In this document: piece by piece, positions 32,523-40,345 of the stretch | How the letters are laid out: every line of letters starts with the position of its first letter | Numbering within the stretch: the first letter of the stretch is position 1 | Source: Propionibacteriaceae bacterium | GTDB taxonomy: Bacteria; Actinomycetota; Actinomycetes; Propionibacteriales; Propionibacteriaceae | Direction of reading: 5' to 3' | Assembly: GCA_017306015.1 (NCBI GenBank) | Contig: JAFKJK010000028.1 | Coordinates: forward strand, 1 to 64,000 | DNA length: 64,000 nt | Translations under genes and position numbers: made by a program | The notes under the pieces: generated by a model | What the model saw: only the letters and a program-made list of their open reading frames with translations | What the model was told of the DNA's origin: nothing | Databases searched by the model: none

Positions 32523-33551
32523 TCACCCCACGTACAGCTCCATCGGGTAGGTCAGGTACGACAGCGGACGCAGCTCATCGGCCGTGACGTAGCCCGGACG
32601 CGCCGCCAGCACGGTCGGGATCCGGTTCACCATCGTCGCGCAGGTGTGCTCGACCGTCGCCGGCTTGGTCACCGCGAACGTCATGTCAGGCTCGCCCCTG
32701 ACCGTCCAGTCGCACAGATCGCCGTCGTCGGGTCCGTACACCTTGCCGATGCACTGGGTCTCGATCACCGGCCCCTGGAACGTCTCGGTGGTGACGACCG
32801 CGCTCATCCCGATCGCCTGCCCCGCCGGGATCGTCCGTCCCATCGTCTCGGAGTACAGGTCCGTGTCGTGGAAGTACGGCACGATCCGCTGCGTCTGCGA
32901 CCTGATCGTCCAGCCGAACTTCCGGCACAGGCCTTCGTTCGAGTTCCACACGTAGGACGGCTCCATCGTCTCCGGGTGCGCGATCTGCGCCTCGAACTCC
33001 TCAGCGCTCAGCCCGACCCCGTGGACGCGGGCCAGTGCCAGCCCGTAGTCCTCGACGTTGTAGCTGACCGCACCCTCGATCCGGTCGATCCGATGACAGC
33101 CGGACGCAGCCAGCGCCACCAGGTTGATCCAGTAGACGTCCTGCATGCCGCTGCCGACGATCGTGCAGCCGGTCTCCTTCGCCAGCCGGTCCAGCCGGTT
33201 CGTCAGCGCCGGCGACGTCGTCCACGGATAGATCGCCTCCTCACACGTCGAGATGACGTCGATGCCGCGGGCCGCACACTTCTCGAAGTGCGGGAACACC
33301 TCGTCCATCAGGCTGAACAGCGTCACCACCGCGATGTCGGGATCGCACTCGTCCAGCACCGCGTCCGCGTCGTCGCGGATCAGCACCCCGGTCTTTACGC
33401 CCAGACCGGCGTAGTCGCCGACGTCCTGGCCCACGATCTCGGGATCCACATCGATCGCGCCGACCACCTCGGCGCCCTTCTGGAACAGGTACCGCAGAGT
33501 GTGCCGCGACATCTTCCCGCAGCCGTACTGCACAACCCGGATTTTCGACAC
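32523..33551 (-). CDS. NAD(P)-dependent amine dehydrogenase-like protein (2,4-diaminopentanoate dehydrogenase family)
   Basis: 342 residues. Two GTG codons are possible; the one at 33549-33551 has AAAGGG at a proper distance, while the one at 33558-33560 touches it. KIRVVQYGCGKMSRHTLRYL is a dihydrodipicolinate-reductase-like Rossmann start. VISTCEEAIYPWTTSPALTN and GCTIVGSGMQDVYWINLVAL resemble 2,4-diaminopentanoate dehydrogenase and the natural amine dehydrogenases. It may deaminate an amino acid derivative or reductively aminate a ketone. Substrate unknown. A perfect palindrome covers the ribosome site. Confidence 0.8.
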   Translation of the reverse strand: MSKIRVVQYGCGKMSRHTLRYLFQKGAEVVGAIDVDPEIVGQDVGDYAGLGVKTGVLIRDDADAVLDECDPDIAVVTLFSLMDEVFPHFEKCAARGIDVISTCEEAIYPWTTSPALTNRLDRLAKETGCTIVGSGMQDVYWINLVALAASGCHRIDRIEGAVSYNVEDYGLALARVHGVGLSAEEFEAQIAHPETMEPSYVWNSNEGLCRKFGWTIRSQTQRIVPYFHDTDLYSETMGRTIPAGQAIGMSAVVTTETFQGPVIETQCIGKVYGPDDGDLCDWTVRGEPDMTFAVTKPATVEHTCATMVNRIPTVLAARPGYVTADELRPLSYLTYPMELYVG

Positions 33552-33562
33552 CCTGACCACCC

Positions 33563-33578
33563 CTTTGGTTCACCAAAG
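33563..33578. promoter_or_regulatory. Perfect palindrome overlapping the ribosome binding site
   Basis: CTTTGGTTCACCAAAG has 7-base arms over a 2-base centre. It lies immediately upstream of the amine-dehydrogenase-like start and includes the AAAGG Shine-Dalgarno on the minus strand. A regulator bound here, or an RNA hairpin, could control translation or transcription. TGGT...ACCA is shaped like a GntR site. Confidence 0.6.
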
Positions 33579-33828
33579 CGTCGCGGGCGCGACCGGCCGA
33601 GCGAGGACAGCATCAGCGCTGGACCGTGCCGGGTCCGGCGACGCGCTATGCCTCCAGCCTAAGTCGGCAGCTGGAGAAATGCGAGGGTCGGCAGCCGGGC
33701 GGAGGTCGCCGACGCCCGCGCCAGGGCCGGCGCTGGCGCCAGCACCGGGGGACGCCCGGGCGTGCGTACTCCTGACACCGACTCAAACCTGTAACACGCG
33801 CCCTCTGTACGAGAGCCCACTCATCTCC

Positions 33829-33834
33829 TAATAT
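33829..33834 (+). promoter_or_regulatory. Possible -10 box of the DeoR-type gene
   Basis: TAATAT lies 47 bases before the ATG. The -35 region is poor. The remaining 330-base gap (33552-33880) holds the palindrome at 33563-33578 and no gene that I can see. Confidence 0.35.
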
Positions 33835-33880
33835 CAGGTCATGTTCGGTCAGAAGCCAACAGCTACGGGCAGAACCGGTC

Positions 33881-34561
33881 ATGCTCGCTACTGAGCGGCA
33901 TGCCCGGATCCTGGGGCTGGTGACGAGCCGGCAGGTCGCCAGCACCGAGGATCTCGCCCTCCAGCTGTGCGTCTCCCCGGAGACGATCCGGCGCGACATT
34001 CGCGTCCTCGACCAGCGCGGCCAGCTCCGACGCGTCCGCGGCGGCGCCGCATCGCCGTCCGCGGCGATCGGGGAGCCGCAGGTCGAGGAGCGCCAGTTCC
34101 TGCACCGCGCCGAGAAGGAGACCAGCGCCATGGCCCCCACCTTCCGTGGGACCGTCGCCACCACGTCGCTGCTCGTGGCGGGCGAGCTCGCAGCCCACCG
34201 TGACATCGAGGTGCTGATCTGCGGGGGACGCGTCCGCGCCGGCGACCTCGGCGTCTCCAACGCCAACGCCGTCGAGTTCTTCGCCGGCATCAACGCCGAC
34301 CTCGCCCTGGTCAGTTCCGGCGGCGTCGACGCCCAGCGCGGCCTCACCGACTTCCACCTCGACGAGGTCGCGACCCGCCGCCAGATCCTGCGCAACGCCC
34401 GGCGCGCCTACGTGCTGGCCGACTCGTCCAAGTTCGGCGTCGTCGCGCCGCATTTCGTCGCCGAGATGGACGCCGACCTCGGCCTGATCACCGACCGCAA
34501 CCCGGGTGGCGAACTGGAGCGCGAGCTCCGCAGGAAGGGGGGAGCGATCATCTGTCCCTAG
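33881..34561 (+). CDS. DeoR-family transcriptional regulator, shortened sensor domain
   Basis: 226 residues, against about 250-260 in the family. The HTH is complete (RHARILGLVTSRQVASTEDL, CVSPETIRRDIRVLDQRGQL, RRVRGGA). After EKETSAMAP the part that normally carries IA..A...I..GD.I.LD.GTT is missing and the chain joins directly TFRGTVATTSLLVAGELAAH. The end (ICGGRVR, LALVSSGGVDAQRGLTDFHL, VLADSSKFG) is normal. The missing part binds the sugar-phosphate effector's phosphate in the family. The gene precedes the APC/FGGY/GlpA-like operon and likely controls it, perhaps without normal induction. Confidence 0.82.
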   Translation: MLATERHARILGLVTSRQVASTEDLALQLCVSPETIRRDIRVLDQRGQLRRVRGGAASPSAAIGEPQVEERQFLHRAEKETSAMAPTFRGTVATTSLLVAGELAAHRDIEVLICGGRVRAGDLGVSNANAVEFFAGINADLALVSSGGVDAQRGLTDFHLDEVATRRQILRNARRAYVLADSSKFGVVAPHFVAEMDADLGLITDRNPGGELERELRRKGGAIICP

Positions 34562-34615
34562 CCGGCAGAGCCGGTCACACCCCCACGTCTGGAAAGACAC
34601 CGTCCGAGAAGCACT

Positions 34616-34646
34616 GTCGGGTGGCGCCTTAGGAACGCCACCCGAC
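34616..34646. terminator. Perfect 11-bp hairpin between deoR-type gene and permease
   Basis: GTCGGGTGGCG (34616-34626) pairs with CGCCACCCGAC (34636-34646) over a 9-base loop. There is no T-run. It may be an actinobacterial terminator for the regulator gene, or a leader element of the permease operon 40 bases downstream. Confidence 0.6.
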
Positions 34647-34688
34647 GGGAAGCCCTAACAGTCCTGTGCAAAGGTATGAGGAGCCTCC

Positions 34689-36182
34689 ATGTCCGATCCT
34701 GTCACACAACCCAAATCATCGATCCCCGAGGACGCCGACGCCCACGTTGCGAACGCCGGCTACAAGCAGCAGTTCAAGCGCACCCTTGGACACTTCGAGT
34801 CGTTCGCCGTCGCCTTCTCGTTCATCTCCATCACCACCGGCCTGTTCTCCACCTTTGGCGTGGTCCTGAACTCGTCCGGGCCGGCCGGCATCTGGACGTG
34901 GCCAATCGCCACCGTCGGCACGATCCTGGTCGCCCTGGTCTACGGCATGCTGGCCAGCCGCATCCCGCTGTCCGGGTTCTCCTACCAGTGGGCATCCCGC
35001 CTGGTGAACCCCGTTGTCGGCTGGTGGTTCGGCTGGGTGTCGTTCGCGTTCCTGCTGTCGGTGACGATCTCGGTCGACTACGCCTTCTCCCAGGTCGCCC
35101 TGTTCCCGCTGCTCGGCTGGGAGTACACGCCGCTCACCGGTGCCATCACCACTGCCGTGGTGATGGTCGTCCAGGCCGCCCTGATCATCTGGTCCACCCC
35201 GATCCTGACCCGCATCAACAACGCCGCCGTCGGCGCCGAGCTGATCGCGATGATCGGCCTGATCGTGATGATCGCCGTCGCGGTGATCGCGGCCGGCAAC
35301 AGCGACGTCGGCAACATCGGCAACTGGACCTCCACCGGCGTCATCCCGGCCGAGGGCTACATGGGCTGGCTCGGGCCGTTCATGATGGCCTTCCTGCTCG
35401 GCGCCTACACCCTCGTGGGCTGGGAGTCCGCGGCCAACCTGACCGAGGAGACCAAGGAACCCAAGAAGGTCATCCCCAAGGCCATGGTCCGCTCGCTGCT
35501 GGTCTCCGGCATCGTCGGGACGCTGTTCCTGATGGCCATCTCCGCCGGCATCGGCAATGACATCGAGGCCATCTCCGCCAGCACCTCTCCGGTCGCCGAC
35601 ATCATCGGACGGACCGTCGGCCACACGCTCGAGACGATCATGCTCGTCGTGGTCTGCGTGGCGATCTTCGCCTGCGGCCTGGTCATCATGACCTCGAACA
35701 GCCGGCTGATCTACGCCATGGCCCGCGACGGCCGCGTCCCCTTCGCCGAGACGTTCACCAAGGTCCCCCGGGCAACCGGCGGACCGATCTGGGCGACCGT
35801 CCTCGCCGCTGCCGGCGCGATCCTGATCACCCTGGCGTTCTACGCGAACAGCGACGCCCTCGCCGGCTTCCTCGGCGCCGGCACGCTGATGCCGGCCATC
35901 CTGTACGCGGCAACGGTGATCCTCTACATCGCCACCCGTCACAAGTTCACCCATCACCCCGACGACTTCTCGCTCGGCAAGTGGGAGTGGCCGGTCGTGA
36001 TCGGCGCCTGCATCTGGCTGTTCATCGAGCTGTCGATCCTGATCTTCCCCGAGGACTTCCGGGTCGCCCAGCTCTACGCGATCGGGACGCTGGTGGTCGG
36101 CGGTGTGGTCTTCGCCATCCTGTGGGCCACCCGGCGGGAGAAGCTCACCCGCGAGGTCGGCACCGACGTGGACGCGCTATGA
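34689..36182 (+). CDS. APC-superfamily amino acid/amine permease
   Basis: 497 residues, GAGGAG at 34678-34683. About 12 membrane helices; the first has HFESFAVAFSFISITTGLFS, with the unwound helix-1 motif ISITTG, and LLGAYTLVGWESAANLTEET (helix 6) with KEPKKVIPKAM after it is typical of the GabP/amino acid choline transporter group. The stop overlaps the kinase start (ATGA), so it is in an operon with an FGGY kinase and two flavoproteins, an odd partnership for an amino acid carrier. Substrate unknown. Confidence 0.88.
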   Translation: MSDPVTQPKSSIPEDADAHVANAGYKQQFKRTLGHFESFAVAFSFISITTGLFSTFGVVLNSSGPAGIWTWPIATVGTILVALVYGMLASRIPLSGFSYQWASRLVNPVVGWWFGWVSFAFLLSVTISVDYAFSQVALFPLLGWEYTPLTGAITTAVVMVVQAALIIWSTPILTRINNAAVGAELIAMIGLIVMIAVAVIAAGNSDVGNIGNWTSTGVIPAEGYMGWLGPFMMAFLLGAYTLVGWESAANLTEETKEPKKVIPKAMVRSLLVSGIVGTLFLMAISAGIGNDIEAISASTSPVADIIGRTVGHTLETIMLVVVCVAIFACGLVIMTSNSRLIYAMARDGRVPFAETFTKVPRATGGPIWATVLAAAGAILITLAFYANSDALAGFLGAGTLMPAILYAATVILYIATRHKFTHHPDDFSLGKWEWPVVIGACIWLFIELSILIFPEDFRVAQLYAIGTLVVGGVVFAILWATRREKLTREVGTDVDAL

Positions 36183-37600
36183 CCGTTCTGGCCATCGACC
36201 AGGGCACGTCCGGCACCAAGGCGATCGTCGTCGATCCCAGCGATGGGATCGTCGGCCTCGCCGAGGTGCCGGTCGCGCCGGTCTACCTCAGTGACGGCGG
36301 AGTCGAGCAGGACCCCTCTGCACTGCTCGACTCCGTTGTGGCGGCCGGCCGGGCGGCTCTCGCAGCCGCCGGCCGGCCCGTCCAGGGCGTCAGCCTCGCC
36401 AACCAGGGCGAGACCGTGCTGGCCTGGGACCCCGGCACCGGGCGTCCGCTCAGCCAGGCGATCGTCTGGCAGGACGGACGCGCCGCGTCCCTGTGCGCGG
36501 AACTCTCCGACCACCGCGAGCTGATCGAAGGACGCACCGGGCTGGCGCTGGAGGCCTACTTCTCCGCGCCGAAGCTCGCCTGGTTGCGTCGCAACGTCAC
36601 CACCGACGGTGTGGTCACCACCACCGACTCCTGGCTGCTGCACCACCTCACCGGCGAGTTCGTCACCGACGTCACCACGGCGTCCCGATCGCTGGTCCTC
36701 GACCTCGACGGTCGTCGCTGGGACGCCGAGTTGCTCGACCTGTTCGGGCTCGGCGAGGAGCAGCTGCCGCGGATCGTCGCCTGCGACGAACCGCTCGGCA
36801 CCACCTCCGCCTTCGGCACGCCGATGGCGGTGGGCGGCCAGGTCGTCGACCAGCAGGCCGCCCTGTTCGCACAGGGCTGCCTGGACGCCGGCCAGGCCAA
36901 GTGCACCTTCGGCACCGGTGCGTTCCTGCTTGTCAACACCGGCGCGACGGCACCGCGATCCGGCAACGGGCTGACCACGTCGGTGGCCTGGACGCTGCGG
37001 GGCCAGTCCGCCTACTGCCTCGACGGACAGGTGTTCACCGTGGCGTCCGCCGTCCGCTGGCTGACCGACATCGGCCTGATCGGTGCTCCGACCGACCTCG
37101 ACCCGCTCTCAGCGGACGGCGCCGGCGACGTGCTGTGCGTCCCGGCTCTGGCCGGGCTGGCCGCGCCGTGGTGGCGCGGGGACGCGCGCGCAGTGTTCAC
37201 CGGGATCGGCCTGGCCAGCACCCGCGGCAACCTGGTCACGGCCGTGCTGCAGGGCATCGCGGCGCAGATCGCGGAGCTCGTCTCGGTCGTCGAGGCCGAC
37301 ACCGGCGAACCGCTGCAGCTGCTGCGCGTCGACGGCGGCCTGACCCGCAGCCGGGCCTTGATGCAGGCCGTCGCCGACCTGTGCCAGGTGCCGATCGAGG
37401 TCTACGCGTCCCCGCACGCCACGGCGCTGGGGGCGGCCGCAATGGGACAACTCTGCCTCGATCCGGCACTGACCGTGCCGGATGCGCTGGGGCACGGTGG
37501 GATCAGCGGCAGTTTTGTCCCGCTGTGGGACGCCGCTCGCGCGCAGGACTTCCTCGCCCGCTGGCACGCGGTCGCCGAGCGGAACCTGGAGGAGAAATGA
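36179..37600 (+). CDS. FGGY-family carbohydrate (glycerol kinase-like) kinase
   Basis: 473 residues. VLAIDQGTSGTKAIVVDPSD is the phosphate-1 loop, AIVWQDGRAA resembles the glycerol-kinase substrate loop, and MAVGGQVVDQQAALFAQGCL, CTFGTGAFLLVNTG and LLRVDGGLTRSRALMQAVAD complete FGGY. It ends four bases inside the next gene (ATGA). It phosphorylates a polyol or ketose with ATP; the GlpA-like neighbour suggests glycerol or a near relative. Confidence 0.9.
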   Translation: MTVLAIDQGTSGTKAIVVDPSDGIVGLAEVPVAPVYLSDGGVEQDPSALLDSVVAAGRAALAAAGRPVQGVSLANQGETVLAWDPGTGRPLSQAIVWQDGRAASLCAELSDHRELIEGRTGLALEAYFSAPKLAWLRRNVTTDGVVTTTDSWLLHHLTGEFVTDVTTASRSLVLDLDGRRWDAELLDLFGLGEEQLPRIVACDEPLGTTSAFGTPMAVGGQVVDQQAALFAQGCLDAGQAKCTFGTGAFLLVNTGATAPRSGNGLTTSVAWTLRGQSAYCLDGQVFTVASAVRWLTDIGLIGAPTDLDPLSADGAGDVLCVPALAGLAAPWWRGDARAVFTGIGLASTRGNLVTAVLQGIAAQIAELVSVVEADTGEPLQLLRVDGGLTRSRALMQAVADLCQVPIEVYASPHATALGAAAMGQLCLDPALTVPDALGHGGISGSFVPLWDAARAQDFLARWHAVAERNLEEK

Positions 37601-39012
37601 GCCCGAACCAACCAGCCGCGGCGCCGGCCGACGTCTTCGATGTCGCGGTCGTGGGAGCCGGCGTCGTCGGCTCCGCGGTCGCGCGGGAGCTGTCCGGCTA
37701 TCGGCTGAGGGTCGCGCTCGTCGACGCGCGGCACGATGTCGGCGACGTGACGTCCAAGGCGAACACAGCGATCCTGCACACCGGTTTCGACGCCAAGCCG
37801 GGCAGCCTGGAGGCCCGGCTCGTCCACGACGGGTACCTGCTGCTGACCGACTACGCCGAGAGTGTCGGCATTCCCGTCGAGCGGACGGGGGCGCTGCTCG
37901 TCGCCTGGAACGCCGAACAGCATGAGTCCCTGCCGGGACTGCGGGACAAGGCCGAGGCCAACGGCTACCACGAGACCTTCCTGATCGACGCGGACGCCGT
38001 GTACGAGCGCGAACCCCATCTCGGGCCGGGAGCGCTGGGCGGGCTGGTGGTGCCGGGGGAGTCGATCATCTGTCCCTGGACGACGACGCTGGCCTACGCC
38101 ACCGAGGCGAAGGCGCGCGGCGTCGAGCTGCTGCTGGGACGCACGGTCACCGGCGCCGACGTCGGGGCGGACGCCACCACCCTGCAGACCTCGGCCGGCC
38201 CGATCCGGGCCCGGTGGGTGGTGAACGCCGCCGGCCTCGGCAGCGACCACCTCGACCGCGCCTTCGGCCACGACCGGTTCACGATCACTCCCCGCCGCGG
38301 CGAGCTGTTCGTGTTCGACAAGCTCACCCGTCCGCTCGTCTCGGAGGTGCTGCTGCCCGTCCCGTCCGCCAAGGGCAAGGGCGTGCTGATCTCCCCGACG
38401 ATCTACGGCAACGTGATGCTCGGCCCGACCGCAGAAGACCTCACCGACCGCACCGACACCTCGACGTCCGCCGAGGGCTTCGCCCAGCTGCTGGACAAGG
38501 GGCGGACGATCCTTCCCGAGCTGCTGGCGCAGGAGGTGACCGCCACCTACGCCGGGCTGCGCGCGGCCACCGAGCACTCCGACTACGTGGTGGACGTCGA
38601 CCCGGCCCAGCGCTACCTGTGCCTCGGCGGCATCCGGTCGACCGGTCTGACGTCCTCGATGGCGCTGGCGCAGCATGCGGCCGACCTGCTCGGCGGCGCC
38701 GGGCTGGACCTCGTGCCGGTGCCGGACGCTGAGTTGCCCGAGCCGCCACGCATGCCCTACATCGGCGAGTCCGGTGTGCGGCCCTTCGCGGACCCCGAGC
38801 GGATCGCGTCCGACCCGGCCTACGGCGAGATCGTCTGCTTCTGCGAACGGGTCACCCGCGGCGAGATCCGGGACGCGCTGGCGTCCGCCATCCCCCCGAC
38901 CGACCGCGGCGGGCTCGCCCGGCGCACCCGGGCGACCAATGGACGCTGCCAGGGGTTCTACTGCGGCGCCCACGTCGACGACCTGCTGAACGGAGGCAAG
39001 GGACATGCGTGA
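37597..39012 (+). CDS. FAD-dependent glycerol-3-phosphate dehydrogenase (GlpA-like) with BFD [2Fe-2S] domain
   Basis: 471 residues. DVAVVGAGVVGSAVARELSG binds FAD; VTSKANTAILHTGFDAKPGS is the GlpA/GlpD active-site segment; YVVDVDPAQRYLCLGGIRST belongs to the DAO fold. The C-terminal BFD-like domain has VCFCERVTRGEIRDAL and CQGFYC, four Cys for a [2Fe-2S] cluster. This is the GlpA layout of anaerobic glycerol-3-phosphate dehydrogenase. The start overlaps the kinase stop; the next gene starts 8 bases before its end. Confidence 0.9.
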   Translation: MSPNQPAAAPADVFDVAVVGAGVVGSAVARELSGYRLRVALVDARHDVGDVTSKANTAILHTGFDAKPGSLEARLVHDGYLLLTDYAESVGIPVERTGALLVAWNAEQHESLPGLRDKAEANGYHETFLIDADAVYEREPHLGPGALGGLVVPGESIICPWTTTLAYATEAKARGVELLLGRTVTGADVGADATTLQTSAGPIRARWVVNAAGLGSDHLDRAFGHDRFTITPRRGELFVFDKLTRPLVSEVLLPVPSAKGKGVLISPTIYGNVMLGPTAEDLTDRTDTSTSAEGFAQLLDKGRTILPELLAQEVTATYAGLRAATEHSDYVVDVDPAQRYLCLGGIRSTGLTSSMALAQHAADLLGGAGLDLVPVPDAELPEPPRMPYIGESGVRPFADPERIASDPAYGEIVCFCERVTRGEIRDALASAIPPTDRGGLARRTRATNGRCQGFYCGAHVDDLLNGGKGHA

Positions 39013-40243
39013 GCAGCGGAGGACCCGGGTCGCGATCGTCGGTGGTGGCCCGGCCGGGCTGACCGCAGCGAAGGCGCTGGCCGGAACCGAGGACGTCCTG
39101 GTCATCGAGCGTGAGGCCGAGGCGGGCGGCATCCCGCGGCACAGCAACCACTGGGGCTACGGCGTCCGCGACCTCCGGACGGTGACGACCGGGCCGGCGT
39201 ACGCCCGGCGCCTGGCCGAGGGGGCCGATGAGGCGGGGGCCGAGCTGATGACCTCGGCCATGGTCACCGGCTGGGACGGACGCACCCTCGAGGTCACCTC
39301 GCCGAACGGCCTGGTCAGCGTCGAGGCGGACGCGGTGGTGCTGGCCACCGGGGCGCGGGAGCGGCCGCGGACGGCCCGGCGCATTCCTGGCGACCGGCCG
39401 GCCGGGGTGTACACCACCGGTGAGCTGCAGAACCACGTCCACGTCTACGGGCACTCGGTGGGAACCCGCGCGGTCGTGGTCGGCTCGGAACTGGTGTCGT
39501 GGTCGGCGGTGATGACGCTGCGGCACGCCGGGGCGAGGACCGTGCTGATGACCTCGGCGCGGTCCGAAGCCGACACGTACGCCGCGGTCGGGCTGGCCGG
39601 ACGGGTGGCGTTCGGGGTGCCGGTGGCGACGCGGACGACCGTGGAACGGGTGATCGGCAAGGGCCGGGTCACCGGCGTCGAGGTGCTCGACCACGCCACC
39701 GGCCGGTCCCGGATGGTCGCCTGCGACAGCGTGGTGTTCACGGCGGACTGGATTCCCGACCACGAGCTGGCGGTGAAGCTGGGACTGAACCTCCAGCCGG
39801 GCTCGCTCGCTCCGCTGGTCGACACGGCCCTGCGGACCCAGGCTCCCGGTGTGTTCGCCGCCGGAAACCTGCTGCACCCGGTCGACACGGCCGACAACGC
39901 CGCGCTCGACGGACGCCGGGTGGCGGCCAGCGTGCGCCGGTGGCTGTCGGGGGCACGGAACCTGGCCGACGGCGTCCCGGTCCACGCCGCGGAGCCGCTG
40001 ACCTGGATCGCACCCGGACTGGTGCGACCCGGTGATCCGGCCCCGGTGGGTGGACGGCTGGTGGCCTGGACGTCGGAGTACGTCCGGTTCCCGACGGTCG
40101 TCGCCGTCCAGGACGGCCGGGAGATCGGCCGGGTGCGGACGCCGTGGCCGGCTGCCCCCGGCCGGATCTTCCGGATCCCGTTCTCGCTGCTGGCCGGGCT
40201 CGACCCGTCCGGTTCGGCCGTGGAGGTGCGGCTGGCGTCCTGA
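39005..40243 (+). CDS. FAD/NAD-dependent pyridine nucleotide-type oxidoreductase, HcnB/OoxA-like
   Basis: 412 residues. RVAIVGGGPAGLTAAKALAG binds FAD; ADAVVLATGARERPRTARRI and GTRAVVVGSELVSWSAVMTL (second dinucleotide fold) follow; PGVFAAGNLLHPVDTADNAA is the third FAD segment. These are the marks of the alpha-type subunits of octopine/hydrogen cyanide/opine oxidases. Paired with GlpA-like proteins it acts as a GlpB-like partner. It is the last gene of this operon; methylmalonyl-CoA decarboxylase genes start about 100 bases later. Confidence 0.87.
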   Translation: MREQRRTRVAIVGGGPAGLTAAKALAGTEDVLVIEREAEAGGIPRHSNHWGYGVRDLRTVTTGPAYARRLAEGADEAGAELMTSAMVTGWDGRTLEVTSPNGLVSVEADAVVLATGARERPRTARRIPGDRPAGVYTTGELQNHVHVYGHSVGTRAVVVGSELVSWSAVMTLRHAGARTVLMTSARSEADTYAAVGLAGRVAFGVPVATRTTVERVIGKGRVTGVEVLDHATGRSRMVACDSVVFTADWIPDHELAVKLGLNLQPGSLAPLVDTALRTQAPGVFAAGNLLHPVDTADNAALDGRRVAASVRRWLSGARNLADGVPVHAAEPLTWIAPGLVRPGDPAPVGGRLVAWTSEYVRFPTVVAVQDGREIGRVRTPWPAAPGRIFRIPFSLLAGLDPSGSAVEVRLAS

Positions 40244-40345
40244 GCTTCGCGCCCACTCGCGCGCCCGGCCCACTTCGGCGAGGATGGAGGCACTGGCACC
40301 ACTCGCCAACCGCCCGTCAGCGACGACGGGAGAGAGGACGCGGGC

